Numbered from the stretch's first letter, positions 43,713-53,154 are shown. The stretch is 64,000 bases of DNA from JAWKMZ01 sp041391965 (GCA_041391965.1 JAWKMZ010000002.1:62001-126000), one strand, 5' to 3'. The notes: generated by a model from the sequence alone, not told the origin. Made by a program: numbers and translations.

Positions 43713-44534
43713 TTACCAGTCTTTATCTGTTTTAACTTTTACGCCTTTTTGTTTTTCGGCATTAATTTTTTCCTGAACTTTTTGTTCTTGATTATTCATG
43801 GCTTCTAACAAATTTTTAATTTGTTGAGGCGACATTTGTCCTTGCTGAGGTTTTTGTTGTTGCTCTTTCTTTTGGTCGTCTTTGCCTTGGTCTTTTTTAT
43901 CATCTTTAGGCTTGCCTTGGTCATCCTTTTGGTTGTCGCCTTCTTTTTTATTCTGATCGTTTTGTTTGTCTTTATTTTGATCTTGTTTGTCTTTATTTTG
44001 GTCTTGCTTGTCTTTATTTTGGTCTTTTTTGTCCTTGTCTTGATCTTTTTTGTCGTCTTTGTTTTGATCCTTTTGTTGTTCAGCACATTGCTTTGCTAAA
44101 CCAAGGTTATATCGTGTTTCTTCGTCAGTAGGATCATTTCGCAAAGCATTTTTATAGGCTTCAACCGCTTCTTTACATTGTTTGTTTTGCATTAAAATAT
44201 TGCCAATGTTATGATATGCTTTGTGTTTTTCTGCTTTGGTTGTTGCGTTTTTTGCAGCTTCTTGTTGTCTGTACAAGGCTTCTTCATAATTGCCTTTTTT
44301 GTAGTAAGCGTTTCCTAAATTGTAAGCACCTGCTACATTTTCTGGCTGTTCTGAAATGGCTTTTCTGTATTCTTTTTCTGCTGAAATATAGTCATCTTTA
44401 GTCACAAGGTCATTACCTTCATACACAAAATCGGTTGCTTTTTTTGCAGCCAATTGTTGTTCTTTTTTTTCTGCTTTGTTTTGGGCAAAAGAAAAAAACG
44501 TAGTGAAAAAGAGTATGAATGTTATGTATTTCAT
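43713..44534 (-). CDS. batC: BatC TPR protein with Lys/Asp/Gln-rich repeat linker
   Basis: 273 residues: signal peptide (ILFFTTFFSFAQ), TPRs at about 33-140 (EKEYRKAISEQPENVAGAY, NLGNAYYKKGNYEEALYRQ, AVEAYKNALRNDPTDEETR), then a long, highly charged linker built of DQNKDKQ-like heptads (about 150-235) and a terminal helix (SPQQIKNLLEAMNNQEQ). The linker comes from 21-bp tandem repeats at 43962-44069. It is part of the Bat operon between batB and batD. The linker length is likely variable between strains. Confidence 0.9.
   Translation of the reverse strand: MKYITFILFFTTFFSFAQNKAEKKEQQLAAKKATDFVYEGNDLVTKDDYISAEKEYRKAISEQPENVAGAYNLGNAYYKKGNYEEALYRQQEAAKNATTKAEKHKAYHNIGNILMQNKQCKEAVEAYKNALRNDPTDEETRYNLGLAKQCAEQQKDQNKDDKKDQDKDKKDQNKDKQDQNKDKQDQNKDKQNDQNKKEGDNQKDDQGKPKDDKKDQGKDDQKKEQQQKPQQGQMSPQQIKNLLEAMNNQEQKVQEKINAEKQKGVKVKTDKDW
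43962..44069. repeat. 21-bp tandem repeat inside batC
   Basis: Units start at 43962, 43983, 44004 and 44025 (21 bp each) with a degenerate fifth of 24 bp; the first is TTGTTTGTCTTTATTTTGAT plus C. Each 21-bp unit encodes a heptad like DQNKDKQ. Length change in steps of 21 bp would keep the frame. Confidence 0.85.
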
Positions 44535-44684
44535 CTGTTGCTTTTTATGGGTTTTTAATGATCAGATGGAATGCTATTGTTAGCAAATGGTTTGAAATTT
44601 ATATTTTGATTTGTACATTTCATATGAGTTTATAAAACTAAAGAATCTAAGGATATGATAGTTATAATGTTTTCTTAAAATATT

Positions 44685-45719
44685 TTATAGGTTTTCATTA
44701 AACAAATTCAAGCGTTTTAACCATCCTGTTTTACGTTCTAACAAGAAAATGTCTAACAATAAAAAGAATATTGCGGCACCCAAAAACCATTGAAATTGGT
44801 CTTCAAAGTCTGCAAATTGTTTTGATTCAAATTCTTTTTTATCCATTTTATTAAGGATGTCCTTAATGTTGTCAACCACATTTGCAGTACTGTTTCCGTT
44901 GATGTAAGCACCATTGGAAGCGTCGGCTATTTTTTTGAGATTTTCTTCGTCTAAATGTGTGATAACGGTTTCGCCATCACTGTCTTTTTTATAGTTGAGA
45001 ATGATTCCATTTCGCTTTTCAGGAATTGGACCACCTTTTGTAGTGCCAACACCAATAGTGAAAATACGAATTCCTTTTTCATTGGCTGCTTCGGCTGCTT
45101 TTGCGGCTTCTTCATTATGGTCTTCACCATCTGAAATGATGATTAAAACCCTGTTGGTATCTTGGTCATCATCATAATAGGTTTCTGCTAATTTGATGGC
45201 TTCATTAATAGCGGTTCCTTGTGATGATAACATGTCTGTATTCATGCTTTGAAGAAACATTTTTGCCGAAGCATAATCAGTTGTGATTGGCAATTGTGGA
45301 AATGCTTTTCCTGCGTAAGCAATGATTCCAACACGATCACTTGCCAAGTTATTGATGATTTGAGTAACTAATTGTTTTGCTTTTTCCAAACGATTTGGCG
45401 CAATGTCTTCAGCTAACATACTTTTAGAAACGTCAACCGCAAAAACAATATCAACGCCTTCGCGTTTTACAGTTTCTAATTTGGTGCCAATTTTTGGGTT
45501 TACCAAAGCAATAGTCAAACAAGCAAATGCTAAACATAATACCATCACTTTGAGAATAGACTTAAATAAAGACTTATCAGGACTTAGTTTTTTGAGCATT
45601 GACTTGTTTGCAAACTTATGTTGTGCTTTGTGTTTCCATAGTTGGAGTAACAAAAAGACAATAATGATTACTGGAATTACCAGAAGCGCCCAAAGCCATA
45701 TTTTTTCTTCTAATTGCAC
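44685..45719 (-). CDS. batB: BatB von Willebrand factor A protein
   Basis: 344 residues starting at a GTG (45719). Two N-terminal transmembrane helices (about 9-26 and 55-72) and one near the C-terminus flank a VWA domain with MIDAS motif VFAVDVSKSMLAED, GRVGIIAY-like DRVGIIAYAGKAF, and IIISDGEDHNEEA. It is predicted to lie in the inner membrane with the VWA domain in the periplasm, probably binding metal-dependent partners. It is in the Bat operon, 60 bp after batA; a 150-bp gap precedes batC. Confidence 0.92.
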   Translation of the reverse strand: MQLEEKIWLWALLVIPVIIIVFLLLQLWKHKAQHKFANKSMLKKLSPDKSLFKSILKVMVLCLAFACLTIALVNPKIGTKLETVKREGVDIVFAVDVSKSMLAEDIAPNRLEKAKQLVTQIINNLASDRVGIIAYAGKAFPQLPITTDYASAKMFLQSMNTDMLSSQGTAINEAIKLAETYYDDDQDTNRVLIIISDGEDHNEEAAKAAEAANEKGIRIFTIGVGTTKGGPIPEKRNGIILNYKKDSDGETVITHLDEENLKKIADASNGAYINGNSTANVVDNIKDILNKMDKKEFESKQFADFEDQFQWFLGAAIFFLLLDIFLLERKTGWLKRLNLFNENL

Positions 45720-45779
45720 TATTGTTTATCTATTTTTATTGAGTTTAATTGCTTTTGATTTATTTTCTTTGTTATTATT

Positions 45780-46787
45780 TTAAACAAAACTTCTGAAAAT
45801 GGTAGAACGTAACAAAAATTCTATTAACAACAACAAGCCTGCTAAAAGGGCTAATGGTCTGTATTTTTCGTCGTAATTGTAAAATTTCAATTCTTCAACA
45901 TCTGTTTTTTCAAGTTTGTTGATTTCGCTATAAATTTCAGCTAATTTTTTGTTGTCGGTGGCTCTAAAATATTTTCCGCCAGTTACGTTTGCAATTTCTT
46001 TTAGTAATCCTTCATCAATTTCTACTTGTACGCGACCATATTGAAAGTTGCCATTAGGTAAAATGCCAATTGGTGATAATGCTGTTCCGTTAGTGCCAAT
46101 GCCAATAGTATAGACTTTGATACCATATTCTTTAGCCAATTCACTGGCAATTTTTGGGTCGATAAATCCAGAATTATTAACACCATCGGTCATTAAAATA
46201 ACGACTTTACTTTTGGCTTTACTGTCTTTAAGTCGATTGACTGCAGTTGCCAACCCTGAACCAATTGCTGTTCCACCATCAATAATGGTGTTGTATTTGA
46301 CATCGTTAAGAGAACGTAAAACAATGGCTTTGTCACTTGTAATTGGTGTTTTGGTATAGCTTTCTCCTGCGTATTCCACTATACCAATTCGGTCATTTGG
46401 TCGTCCTTTAATAAATTGACCAGCTACTTTTTTTAGCGCTTCCAAACGGTTAGGCAATAAATCTTTAGCCAACATACTTGCTGAAACGTCAATAGCTATC
46501 ACAATATCAATGCCTCTTGTGGTTTTTGTTTTGGTAGAGACATCAACTGTTCGTGGTCGTGCTAATGCTGTAATTAATAATGCTAATGCCAATAAGCGCA
46601 ATACAAAAAGGGTATGTTTTGCTTTTGGTAGCCAATTGTTGGTGACTTTAAAGCCTTTTATGCTCGACATTTTGAGTTCGGCTGTTTGTTTGTTGTATTT
46701 AAACAAATACCATAAAACGGCTAATGGCAACACCAATAGCAACCAAAAAAAATCTTTGTTTAAAAATTCAATTCCTTCAAACATCAT
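45780..46787 (-). CDS. batA: BatA von Willebrand factor A protein
   Basis: 335 residues: short hydrophobic start (LVLPLAVLWYLF), helix at about 60-77, then VWA domain with MIDAS IVIAIDVSASMLAKD, RIGIVEYAGESYTKTPIT and VVILMTDGVNNSGF, ending with a transmembrane helix (ALLAGLLLLIEFLL). The start overlaps the previous stop as ATGA, so translation is coupled to the BatD-like gene. Paralog of the following batB; they may form a pair in the membrane. Confidence 0.93.
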   Translation of the reverse strand: MMFEGIEFLNKDFFWLLLVLPLAVLWYLFKYNKQTAELKMSSIKGFKVTNNWLPKAKHTLFVLRLLALALLITALARPRTVDVSTKTKTTRGIDIVIAIDVSASMLAKDLLPNRLEALKKVAGQFIKGRPNDRIGIVEYAGESYTKTPITSDKAIVLRSLNDVKYNTIIDGGTAIGSGLATAVNRLKDSKAKSKVVILMTDGVNNSGFIDPKIASELAKEYGIKVYTIGIGTNGTALSPIGILPNGNFQYGRVQVEIDEGLLKEIANVTGGKYFRATDNKKLAEIYSEINKLEKTDVEELKFYNYDEKYRPLALLAGLLLLIEFLLRSTIFRSFV

Positions 46788-48445
46788 TCAGCTTTTTTAA
46801 GTTCTACAGAGTTTAAAACCCGTTCCATAATCTGGTCTGCATAGTCATCTGTAGTATCCCAAACCAAAAATACTTGTTGTAATACATTTCCTGAGGTAAA
46901 GGCTAAAATGACGTATTTCCCATTTCTATATTGATTAGGAACTAAACCAGGAAAATCAGCTGTTCCATAAACTTTTAAGCCTTCAGCAGCATTTGGTGTA
47001 ATGAATTGCTCTTTTTTGGTAACCACATTTTTTACACCATTGTTGTCCAACATTTTTAGTTGATTTTCAGTGGCGAGATTGAGGTCTATTTTTGTGGAAT
47101 CAGGAACGTTTAGTTTACTGGTGCTTACCACAATGTTTAATGGACTTAACAAAGTACCATAACTAAAGGCTGTAATTTTTGCATGAGAAATAGTGTCTAA
47201 TGCTTTCGATTCGACACGTTCTAAAACCTGTGGTGTTGAGATGGTAATTGGTGGCACACCATAATCGCTGGTGACCCAAGTGCCTTCTAACAGTTCTTTG
47301 CTTTCGTCTCCAAAAATAGTGTCTTTTACGTAGTTAAAGCCGTATTTTATTACAAATCCTGTAAGGGTTGCAAACAATAAAAACACACTGATGACGACTG
47401 TAGCTACAATTTTTTTGCGTTTCTTTTTGCGTTCTTGTTCTTCTTTGTATTGTTTGTCTAATAGTTTTTCTTCTTCTGTAGGTTCGGGTAAGGCTTCTTT
47501 GACTTGGTCTATTTCCAAATCAATTGTGTTTCTATCTAATTTTGCTAATTCGACATCTGGAGCCGATTTTGCGAATTTCACTAAATCAGCACGTTTTAAA
47601 ATAGTTTCAATATTTCTGATGTCGTCTTTGCTGAGTTCAATTTGGTTGCCGTCTTTAAGTAAATTTAAATGCGATACAAGCTGATCTGTAGTACTTTCAA
47701 GAGCTTTATCATATACTTTTTCATCCAGATATTTTCTGATGATGAAAGTGAGTTCTGAATAATAGCCTTTTAATTCCGATTGTTGTAAAAAATCGCTTTC
47801 GTCTAATTTTTTTAAAGCCAATTTGGCGCGCTCATAAGGAGGCAATAAGGCAATTTGCTCTTCTTCGGTCAATGGTTTTTTTCGCCATATAAACCAGTAT
47901 AATAAAAAAGCAACCAAGGCTAAAGCAGCTAAGACAATAAACAAGGTTTTGGACCAATGCGTTTTGCTTTTTTCGACCTGTATATAAGGTTTTATATCGT
48001 ACAAACCTTGTTTGGTAGTGTCCACTTTTACATTATTGACTTCAACTTTTAAAGAATCGGTATAAAAAGTTTTGTCACCAATAATGATTTTTTGTCTCGG
48101 AATGGTGTATGCTCCAGAATCGAATTGAGTCAAACCATATTTTTTGATGAGGTTGTATTTGTCATCGTGTTTTGTGGTGTCAATTTTATAAGATTCAATC
48201 ATTTCCAAAGGTGAAAATGTTTGTCCTTCAGGAAAAATTACCAATGCTGTACTATCTGCTTCTACCTGAATTTTATAGGTAATTTGTTCGCCTATTTTGA
48301 TTTTTGTGGAGTCAATTGATGAGGTTACTTGTGCTGAACAGAAGTAAGATGAGAGAATTAAGGCGAAAGATAAAATGACCGAAGACGGAAGACCGAAAAT
48401 GGAAATTTTGGAGTTTATAAATTGATAATTATTCATCTTTATCAT
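46784..48445 (-). CDS. BatD-like / DUF4381-type membrane protein of the Bat operon
   Basis: 553 residues. Signal peptide (LSSYFCSAQ), one Ig-like domain (VTSSIDSTKIKIGEQITYK), a transmembrane helix (about 165-185, LFIVLAALALVAFLLYWFIW), a long cytoplasmic helical region (about 190-310, ELTFIIRKYLDEKVYDKALE), a second helix (about 333-352) and a C-terminal beta domain (KVYGTADFPGLVPNQYRNG). It sits where other Bat operons have a DUF4381-like gene. Start overlaps the DUF58 stop as ATGA; the ATG three codons later is an alternative. Confidence 0.85.
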   Translation of the reverse strand: MIKMNNYQFINSKISIFGLPSSVILSFALILSSYFCSAQVTSSIDSTKIKIGEQITYKIQVEADSTALVIFPEGQTFSPLEMIESYKIDTTKHDDKYNLIKKYGLTQFDSGAYTIPRQKIIIGDKTFYTDSLKVEVNNVKVDTTKQGLYDIKPYIQVEKSKTHWSKTLFIVLAALALVAFLLYWFIWRKKPLTEEEQIALLPPYERAKLALKKLDESDFLQQSELKGYYSELTFIIRKYLDEKVYDKALESTTDQLVSHLNLLKDGNQIELSKDDIRNIETILKRADLVKFAKSAPDVELAKLDRNTIDLEIDQVKEALPEPTEEEKLLDKQYKEEQERKKKRKKIVATVVISVFLLFATLTGFVIKYGFNYVKDTIFGDESKELLEGTWVTSDYGVPPITISTPQVLERVESKALDTISHAKITAFSYGTLLSPLNIVVSTSKLNVPDSTKIDLNLATENQLKMLDNNGVKNVVTKKEQFITPNAAEGLKVYGTADFPGLVPNQYRNGKYVILAFTSGNVLQQVFLVWDTTDDYADQIMERVLNSVELKKAE

Positions 48446-49305
48446 CTTTGTTTAAAGTAGCCCAATAATTTTTTGACATAACTTTCATCAACGCGACAAT
48501 CAATGACGCCTGCACCAGATTTTGTAAAGCTTTCTTTGTAATACTGCACATGCTCATTGTAGAACTTGCTGTAGTTGTTTCGCACTTTTTTGGAACTGGT
48601 GTTTACCAATAACAATTCGCCAGTTTCTTCATCTTGCATTTGAACAATTCCGAGATTTGGAATGTCTGCTTCGCGTTGGTCAAAAACACGAATACCTGTT
48701 ACATCGTGTTTGTTTGCTGCAATTTTAAGGGTTTGCTTATAATTGTCTGCAATAAAATCTGAAAGGACAAAAACAATGGCTTTCTTTTTCATCACACTCG
48801 ATAAAAATTTGAGCGCTTCGGCAATATTGGTTGTTTTGCTTTTTGGTTTAAATTCTATCAATTCACGAATAATGCGCAAAACATGTGAACGTCCTTTTTT
48901 TGGTGGAATGTAGAGTTCAATAACATCAGAAAATAAAATCAAACCGATTTTGTCATTGTTTTGAGTGGCAGAAAATGCCAAAGTGGCTGCAATTTCAGTG
49001 ACAATTTCGTTTTTAAATTGTGTTTCAGTACCAAACCATTCAGAACCTGACACATCTACCATAAGCATCATGGTAAGCTCGCGTTCTTCTTCAAATATCT
49101 TGATATAAGGTTCGTTGTAACGTGCGGTGACATTCCAATCAATATTACGAACATCATCCCCATATTGATATTCGCGCACTTCACTAAAAGTCATACCACG
49201 CCCTTTAAAGGTTGAATGGTATTCGCCTCCAAAAATATGATTAGACAAACGACGTGTCTTAATCTCTATTTTACGTACTTTTTTTAGTAATTCTTTAGTA
49301 TCCAT
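48442..49305 (-). CDS. DUF58 domain protein of the MoxR-Bat operon
   Basis: 287 residues, cytoplasmic. The DUF58 signature is clear: FSEVREYQYGDDVRNIDWNV, followed by a VWA-like core (MMLMVDVSGSEWFGT, DKIGLILFSDVIELYIPP, AIVFVLSDFIADNY). DUF58 proteins work with MoxR ATPases. The gene lies 84 bp after moxR and overlaps the next gene by 4 bp. Confidence 0.95.
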   Translation of the reverse strand: MDTKELLKKVRKIEIKTRRLSNHIFGGEYHSTFKGRGMTFSEVREYQYGDDVRNIDWNVTARYNEPYIKIFEEERELTMMLMVDVSGSEWFGTETQFKNEIVTEIAATLAFSATQNNDKIGLILFSDVIELYIPPKKGRSHVLRIIRELIEFKPKSKTTNIAEALKFLSSVMKKKAIVFVLSDFIADNYKQTLKIAANKHDVTGIRVFDQREADIPNLGIVQMQDEETGELLLVNTSSKKVRNNYSKFYNEHVQYYKESFTKSGAGVIDCRVDESYVKKLLGYFKQR

Positions 49306-49389
49306 CTTTCAATTTACGATTGTAGATTTTTGATTTACAATTTCTCTGACTGTAGGAAATCACAAATCTTAATTCGTCATTCTTAAATC

Positions 49390-50394
49390 TTATGGTACTT
49401 CTATTTCGTTGACAATTTTGTTGATGATGTCTACTGAGGTAATATTTTCAGCTTCGGCTTCGTAAGTAATGCCAATTCTGTGACGTAATACATCATGCAC
49501 AACAGCACGAACATCTTCAGGAATCACGTAGCCACGACGTTTTATAAACGCATAACATTTTGCAGCAATTGCTAAGTTGATACTACCACGTGGTGATGAT
49601 CCAAAGGAAATAAGAGGTTTTAAATCTACTAATTTATATTTTTCAGGATAACGTGTTGCGAAGATGATGTCGAGAATGTATTTTTCAATTTTCTCATCCA
49701 TATAAACTTCTCTAACCGTTTGTTGTGCTTTCAAAATTTGCTCAACGGAAACCACAGCATTTACTTTTTCAAAAGCACCTTTAAGGTTAGCTCTTATAAT
49801 AAGTTGTTCTTCGTCTTGTTTTGGATAGTCAATAACCGTTTTTAGCATAAATCTATCCACTTGTGCTTCTGGTAACGGATAGGTTCCTTCTTGCTCAATT
49901 GGGTTTTGTGTAGCCATGACCAAAAAGGGTTTGTCTAAAATAAAGGTTTCATCACCAATGGTTACTTGCTTTTCTTGCATGGCTTCTAATAAAGCCGATT
50001 GTACTTTTGCAGGTGCTCTATTAATTTCATCAGCTAATACAAAGTTGGCAAAAATAGGGCCTTTTTTGATGGTAAAATCATTGATTTTAGTATTGTATAT
50101 CAAGGTTCCAACAACATCAGCAGGAAGCAAATCTGGTGTAAACTGTATTCTACTAAAACTGGCATCTATAGCTTTAGAAAGTGTATTGATAGCCAATGTT
50201 TTTGCAAGTCCAGGAACACCTTCTAATAAAATATGTCCTTGACCTAATAAACCAATCAGTAAGCGTTCCACCATATATTTTTGGCCAACGATGACTTTGT
50301 TCATTTCTAAAGTAAGTAAATCAACAAAAGCACTTTCTTTTTCAATTTTTTCATTAATGCTTTTAATATCAACTGTACCTATATCTTCCATCAT
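49390..50394 (-). CDS. MoxR family AAA+ ATPase
   Basis: 334 residues. AAA_3 core with Walker A LLEGVPGLAKTLAIN, Walker B FVLADEINRAPAKVQSAL, sensor 1 VMATQNPIEQEGTYPLPEAQ, and the arginine segment DRFMLKTVIDYP; an AAA lid follows. MoxR ATPases act as chaperones that mature metal or cofactor proteins, here probably together with VWA proteins BatA/BatB. It is the first gene of the Bat operon. The second Met is an alternative start. The 158-bp divergent gap upstream shows no clear TAnnTTTG box. Confidence 0.95.
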   Translation of the reverse strand: MMEDIGTVDIKSINEKIEKESAFVDLLTLEMNKVIVGQKYMVERLLIGLLGQGHILLEGVPGLAKTLAINTLSKAIDASFSRIQFTPDLLPADVVGTLIYNTKINDFTIKKGPIFANFVLADEINRAPAKVQSALLEAMQEKQVTIGDETFILDKPFLVMATQNPIEQEGTYPLPEAQVDRFMLKTVIDYPKQDEEQLIIRANLKGAFEKVNAVVSVEQILKAQQTVREVYMDEKIEKYILDIIFATRYPEKYKLVDLKPLISFGSSPRGSINLAIAAKCYAFIKRRGYVIPEDVRAVVHDVLRHRIGITYEAEAENITSVDIINKIVNEIEVP

Positions 50395-50552
50395 AATTAA
50401 AAATTTAGATTATTTTTTTAGGGTCATAATTTTTGAGTAGTGCAAATTGTTAAAATTTTTAGTGCGTTGCTGTTAATAATTGGTTAAAAGTTCATTGTTT
50501 TAATAGTATTTTAACCTATTTAGTTTTTAATTTTAGTGTTTTACTTTTAGAT

Positions 50553-51302
50553 ATGAAAAAAACAGCATTAATTACAGGTGCTACCAGTGGAATTGGTAGC
50601 GCAACAGCCCACGCCTTTGCAAAGCAAGGTATCAATTTAATTTTGTGTGGAAGACGACAAGAACGCTTAGATACCATACAAGAAGCGTTGCAACGTCAAA
50701 CGGACGTAACCACTTTAAATTTTGATGTACGCGACAAACAGGCCATTTTTAAAGCAATTGCGTCACTTCCTGATGGGTTTAAACACATCGATATTTTAAT
50801 CAACAATGCAGGAAATGCGCATGGAAAAGACCCAATACACGATGGAAATTTAGATGATTGGGATGCGATGATGGATATAAATGTAAAAGGGTTGCTTTAT
50901 GTGAGTAAAGCCATTATTCCGCAAATGACTGAACGAAAATCAGGTCATATTATTAACATTGGTTCTTCAGCAGGACGCGATATTTATCCAAATGGCAATG
51001 TGTATTGTGGTAGCAAAGCGGCTGTTTTGGCTATTACGGAAGGCATGCGTTTGGATTTGAATCCGTTTGGAATTAAAGTATCAGCTATCAATCCTGGTAT
51101 GGTGGAAACCGAATTTTCTGAAGTGCGTTTTAAAGGTGCTCCAAATGCTAATGATGCTTATTTAGGTTACAAAGCACTTCAAGCAGATGATATTGCTGAA
51201 ATTATTTATTTTATGGTTTCAAGACCTTCTCATGTAAATATTGCTGATTTACTGGTGTTTCCGACGGCTCAGGCCAACAATATGACCATACTAAAAAAAT
51301 GA
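50553..51302 (+). CDS. SDR family NAD(P)-dependent oxidoreductase (YdfG-like)
   Basis: 249 residues. Cofactor motif TGATSGIGSATA, NNAGNAHGKDP, catalytic Ser in IINIGSSAGRD, YCGSKAAVLAITEGMRLDL (Tyr-x3-Lys) and NPGMVETEFSEVRFKG. The last feature is typical of YdfG/serine 3-dehydrogenase-like 3-hydroxy acid dehydrogenases, which reduce malonic semialdehyde or oxidise 3-hydroxy acids. The last codons (NMTILKK) form the left arm of a perfect 16-bp inverted repeat. Confidence 0.92.
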   Translation: MKKTALITGATSGIGSATAHAFAKQGINLILCGRRQERLDTIQEALQRQTDVTTLNFDVRDKQAIFKAIASLPDGFKHIDILINNAGNAHGKDPIHDGNLDDWDAMMDINVKGLLYVSKAIIPQMTERKSGHIINIGSSAGRDIYPNGNVYCGSKAAVLAITEGMRLDLNPFGIKVSAINPGMVETEFSEVRFKGAPNANDAYLGYKALQADDIAEIIYFMVSRPSHVNIADLLVFPTAQANNMTILKK

Positions 51303-51326
51303 ACTGAGGCTTTTTAGTATGGTCAT
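51282..51326 (+). other. 16-bp inverted repeat at the SDR gene 3' end
   Basis: ATGACCATACTAAAAA (51282-51297) and TTTTTAGTATGGTCAT (51311-51326) pair perfectly, loop 13 nt containing the stop codon. No T-run follows. The right arm copies the coding end in reverse orientation. Confidence 0.7.
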
Positions 51327-51394
51327 CTTGTTTATCCAATTTATAATGAGTCGCGTAAGAATAAAGAATAAAAACAGAAAATAATAATATCATT

Positions 51395-52528
51395 TTGATT
51401 AACAAACGCCTTCTCATAAAAAACCTATTAGCTCACAACGATGAGAACAGTTTTTATGATAAAAAACGTAAAATTGATATTGGCGAAAAAGAAGGAAAAG
51501 CTAAGTTTTTAAAGCACATTTGTGCGCTTTCTAACAGCAATCCAAAAAACAATTCGTTTATAGTTATTGGTGTTGAAGATGAAGATAATAAAATAGTTGG
51601 CGTCGATTTTTTTGACGACAGTAAAATCCAAAATCTCATTAATGCCTATTTGTCCAATCCACCCATTGTGCAGTATGAAAACATTCCGTTTCCCCATTTA
51701 CCAGACGACAAAGTGGTTGGTTTGGTAACTATTAGACCTATTGATGGCTTAACCTCGTTGCGAAAAAATATCTGGAAATATTATGGAGGTTCTGTCTTTT
51801 TTAGAGATGGAAGCATGAGTATGCCTAAAGTTTTTGATGTTGAAATTAAAGATGTCAACTCCAAAATTGTAGAAGCTATTGAAAACCATTCTCAAAATAA
51901 TATTCAGCACACATTAGATGGTGTTTTTGATTTTTTGAACAAACGACAAGATTTCCATCCACAATACAAAGTGTTTAAAGAATATTTTGTGCTCTGTTGG
52001 GCTGGACAGAAAAAAACAGTCAAAAATGAGACTTTTTTTAGCCGTGTAGATATAGAATTAGTTAATGAACAAGTACGTTTATTTTTTTCAACCTTAGATG
52101 AAGTGTCTATAACATATAATGAAGATTCATTTAAAATTGTAGAATATGTAAGTCTTGGGCTTCAAAATTCGTTTAAGTATTATCCTTTAGAAGAAACCAT
52201 CATTCAATTTGGCAACAATGCCAATTATCATATAGACACCACTTTAATTTTTGAAGCACCACAATTTGACAAAAAGGTATTACATCATATTTATAATGCC
52301 AACAATGCCATTCTCGAAAAATTGAAAAAAGGGTTAACACTTAATAAAAATGAAGAGCAAGACTTAAAAAATCTTCCTGCAACCTATTTAATTTGCTATC
52401 TCAATTTATTTCATGAAGCTATTGACAAACTCAATGAGGCTAAACCCTATCTAAAAGCATACAATGAAGAGTTGTATGCAGCTTTTAAAGAGTCTATTCG
52501 TATTTTAAGAAAAGTGAAATACAGTTAA
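51395..52528 (+). CDS. AlbA_2 (Schlafen-like) domain protein
   Basis: 377 residues from a TTG at 51395; no ATG lies upstream before an in-frame stop. The N-terminal part fits the AlbA_2/Schlafen-type nucleic-acid domain: EGKAKFLKHICALSNSN, SFIVIGVEDEDNKIVGVDFF, VGLVTIRPIDGLT, VFFRDGSMSMP. The C-terminal 200 residues (FFSRVDIELVNEQVRLFFST, a helical end with LPATYLICYLNLFHEAIDK) have no domain that I recognise. No ATPase motif is seen, although such proteins are sometimes called ATP-binding. Role unknown; a regulatory or RNA-processing one is possible. Confidence 0.8.
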   Translation: MINKRLLIKNLLAHNDENSFYDKKRKIDIGEKEGKAKFLKHICALSNSNPKNNSFIVIGVEDEDNKIVGVDFFDDSKIQNLINAYLSNPPIVQYENIPFPHLPDDKVVGLVTIRPIDGLTSLRKNIWKYYGGSVFFRDGSMSMPKVFDVEIKDVNSKIVEAIENHSQNNIQHTLDGVFDFLNKRQDFHPQYKVFKEYFVLCWAGQKKTVKNETFFSRVDIELVNEQVRLFFSTLDEVSITYNEDSFKIVEYVSLGLQNSFKYYPLEETIIQFGNNANYHIDTTLIFEAPQFDKKVLHHIYNANNAILEKLKKGLTLNKNEEQDLKNLPATYLICYLNLFHEAIDKLNEAKPYLKAYNEELYAAFKESIRILRKVKYS

Positions 52529-52716
52529 TCCATTTTTTTTAAAAAGTATTACCAACAATACATTATATACTACCAAAAATACATTTAATGACCACTAAAG
52601 CAGTTTCATAAATTATTTTTATAGGTATTATAAAGTCAATAAATTTATTATAACCCCTTAAATTACTTACTTAGTATGAAGCTTAATTAAGCTATTTAAC
52701 TTTAAATTTAATAACC

Positions 52717-53154
52717 ATGAAAACACTTTTCAAAACCACAGCAAAAATTTGCGCATTGCTATTCGTTATGGTATCATTTTCATCTTGTTCAAGTGATAAT
52801 GACAGCGCACCAACCAAAAAAGAACTATTAGCCCACAAATGGTATTTAGTTCAGCAAGAGTATCTTAATACAACACCATCAACTGTGGTAGTTGCAGATG
52901 AATGTGAACAAAACACATATTTTAATTTTTTGGATGATGGTAGCTTAATTGCAGAAACGTTTGGCCTTGACATGGACAGCAACTGTGTGTCACAAAGCCT
53001 TGTTGCTGCAACTTATGATTTGACTGCAGATGGTGAAAAAATTTATGTAACCAGTGGTTCACCATCTATGACTCAAGAGCTTACCATTGAAAGCTTAACT
53101 GGAAGTGAATTAATAATTTTCAATTCAGATTTGAAAATTATTTTTAACAGATAG
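52717..53154 (+). CDS. Lipocalin-like lipoprotein
   Basis: 145 residues with a lipobox (VMVSFSSCSSD). The mature part resembles short lipocalin-like domains of Bacteroidota: KKELLAHKWYLVQQEYL, a Cys in ADECEQNTYFNFLDDGSLI and another in MDSNCVSQSLV (possible disulfide), then DLTADGEKIYVTSGS and a closing strand ELIIFNSDLKIIF. It probably binds a small hydrophobic ligand at the envelope. Its own gaps on both sides suggest a single-gene unit. Confidence 0.78.
   Translation: MKTLFKTTAKICALLFVMVSFSSCSSDNDSAPTKKELLAHKWYLVQQEYLNTTPSTVVVADECEQNTYFNFLDDGSLIAETFGLDMDSNCVSQSLVAATYDLTADGEKIYVTSGSPSMTQELTIESLTGSELIIFNSDLKIIFNR

Noticed and set aside
43900..44080. Possible CRISPR array from the regular repeats
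   Set aside because: The 21-bp units are adjacent with no spacers and encode in-frame heptads of BatC.
43821..44099. Very hydrophobic 92-codon plus-strand ORF resembling a membrane protein
   Set aside because: It is the reverse complement of the Lys/Asp/Gln-rich batC repeats; the Leu/Phe/Val content is an artefact of the opposite strand.
44535..44684. 22-codon minus-strand ORF between batB and batC
   Set aside because: It starts with a plausible ATG but is short and polar, with no support from spacing or similarity.
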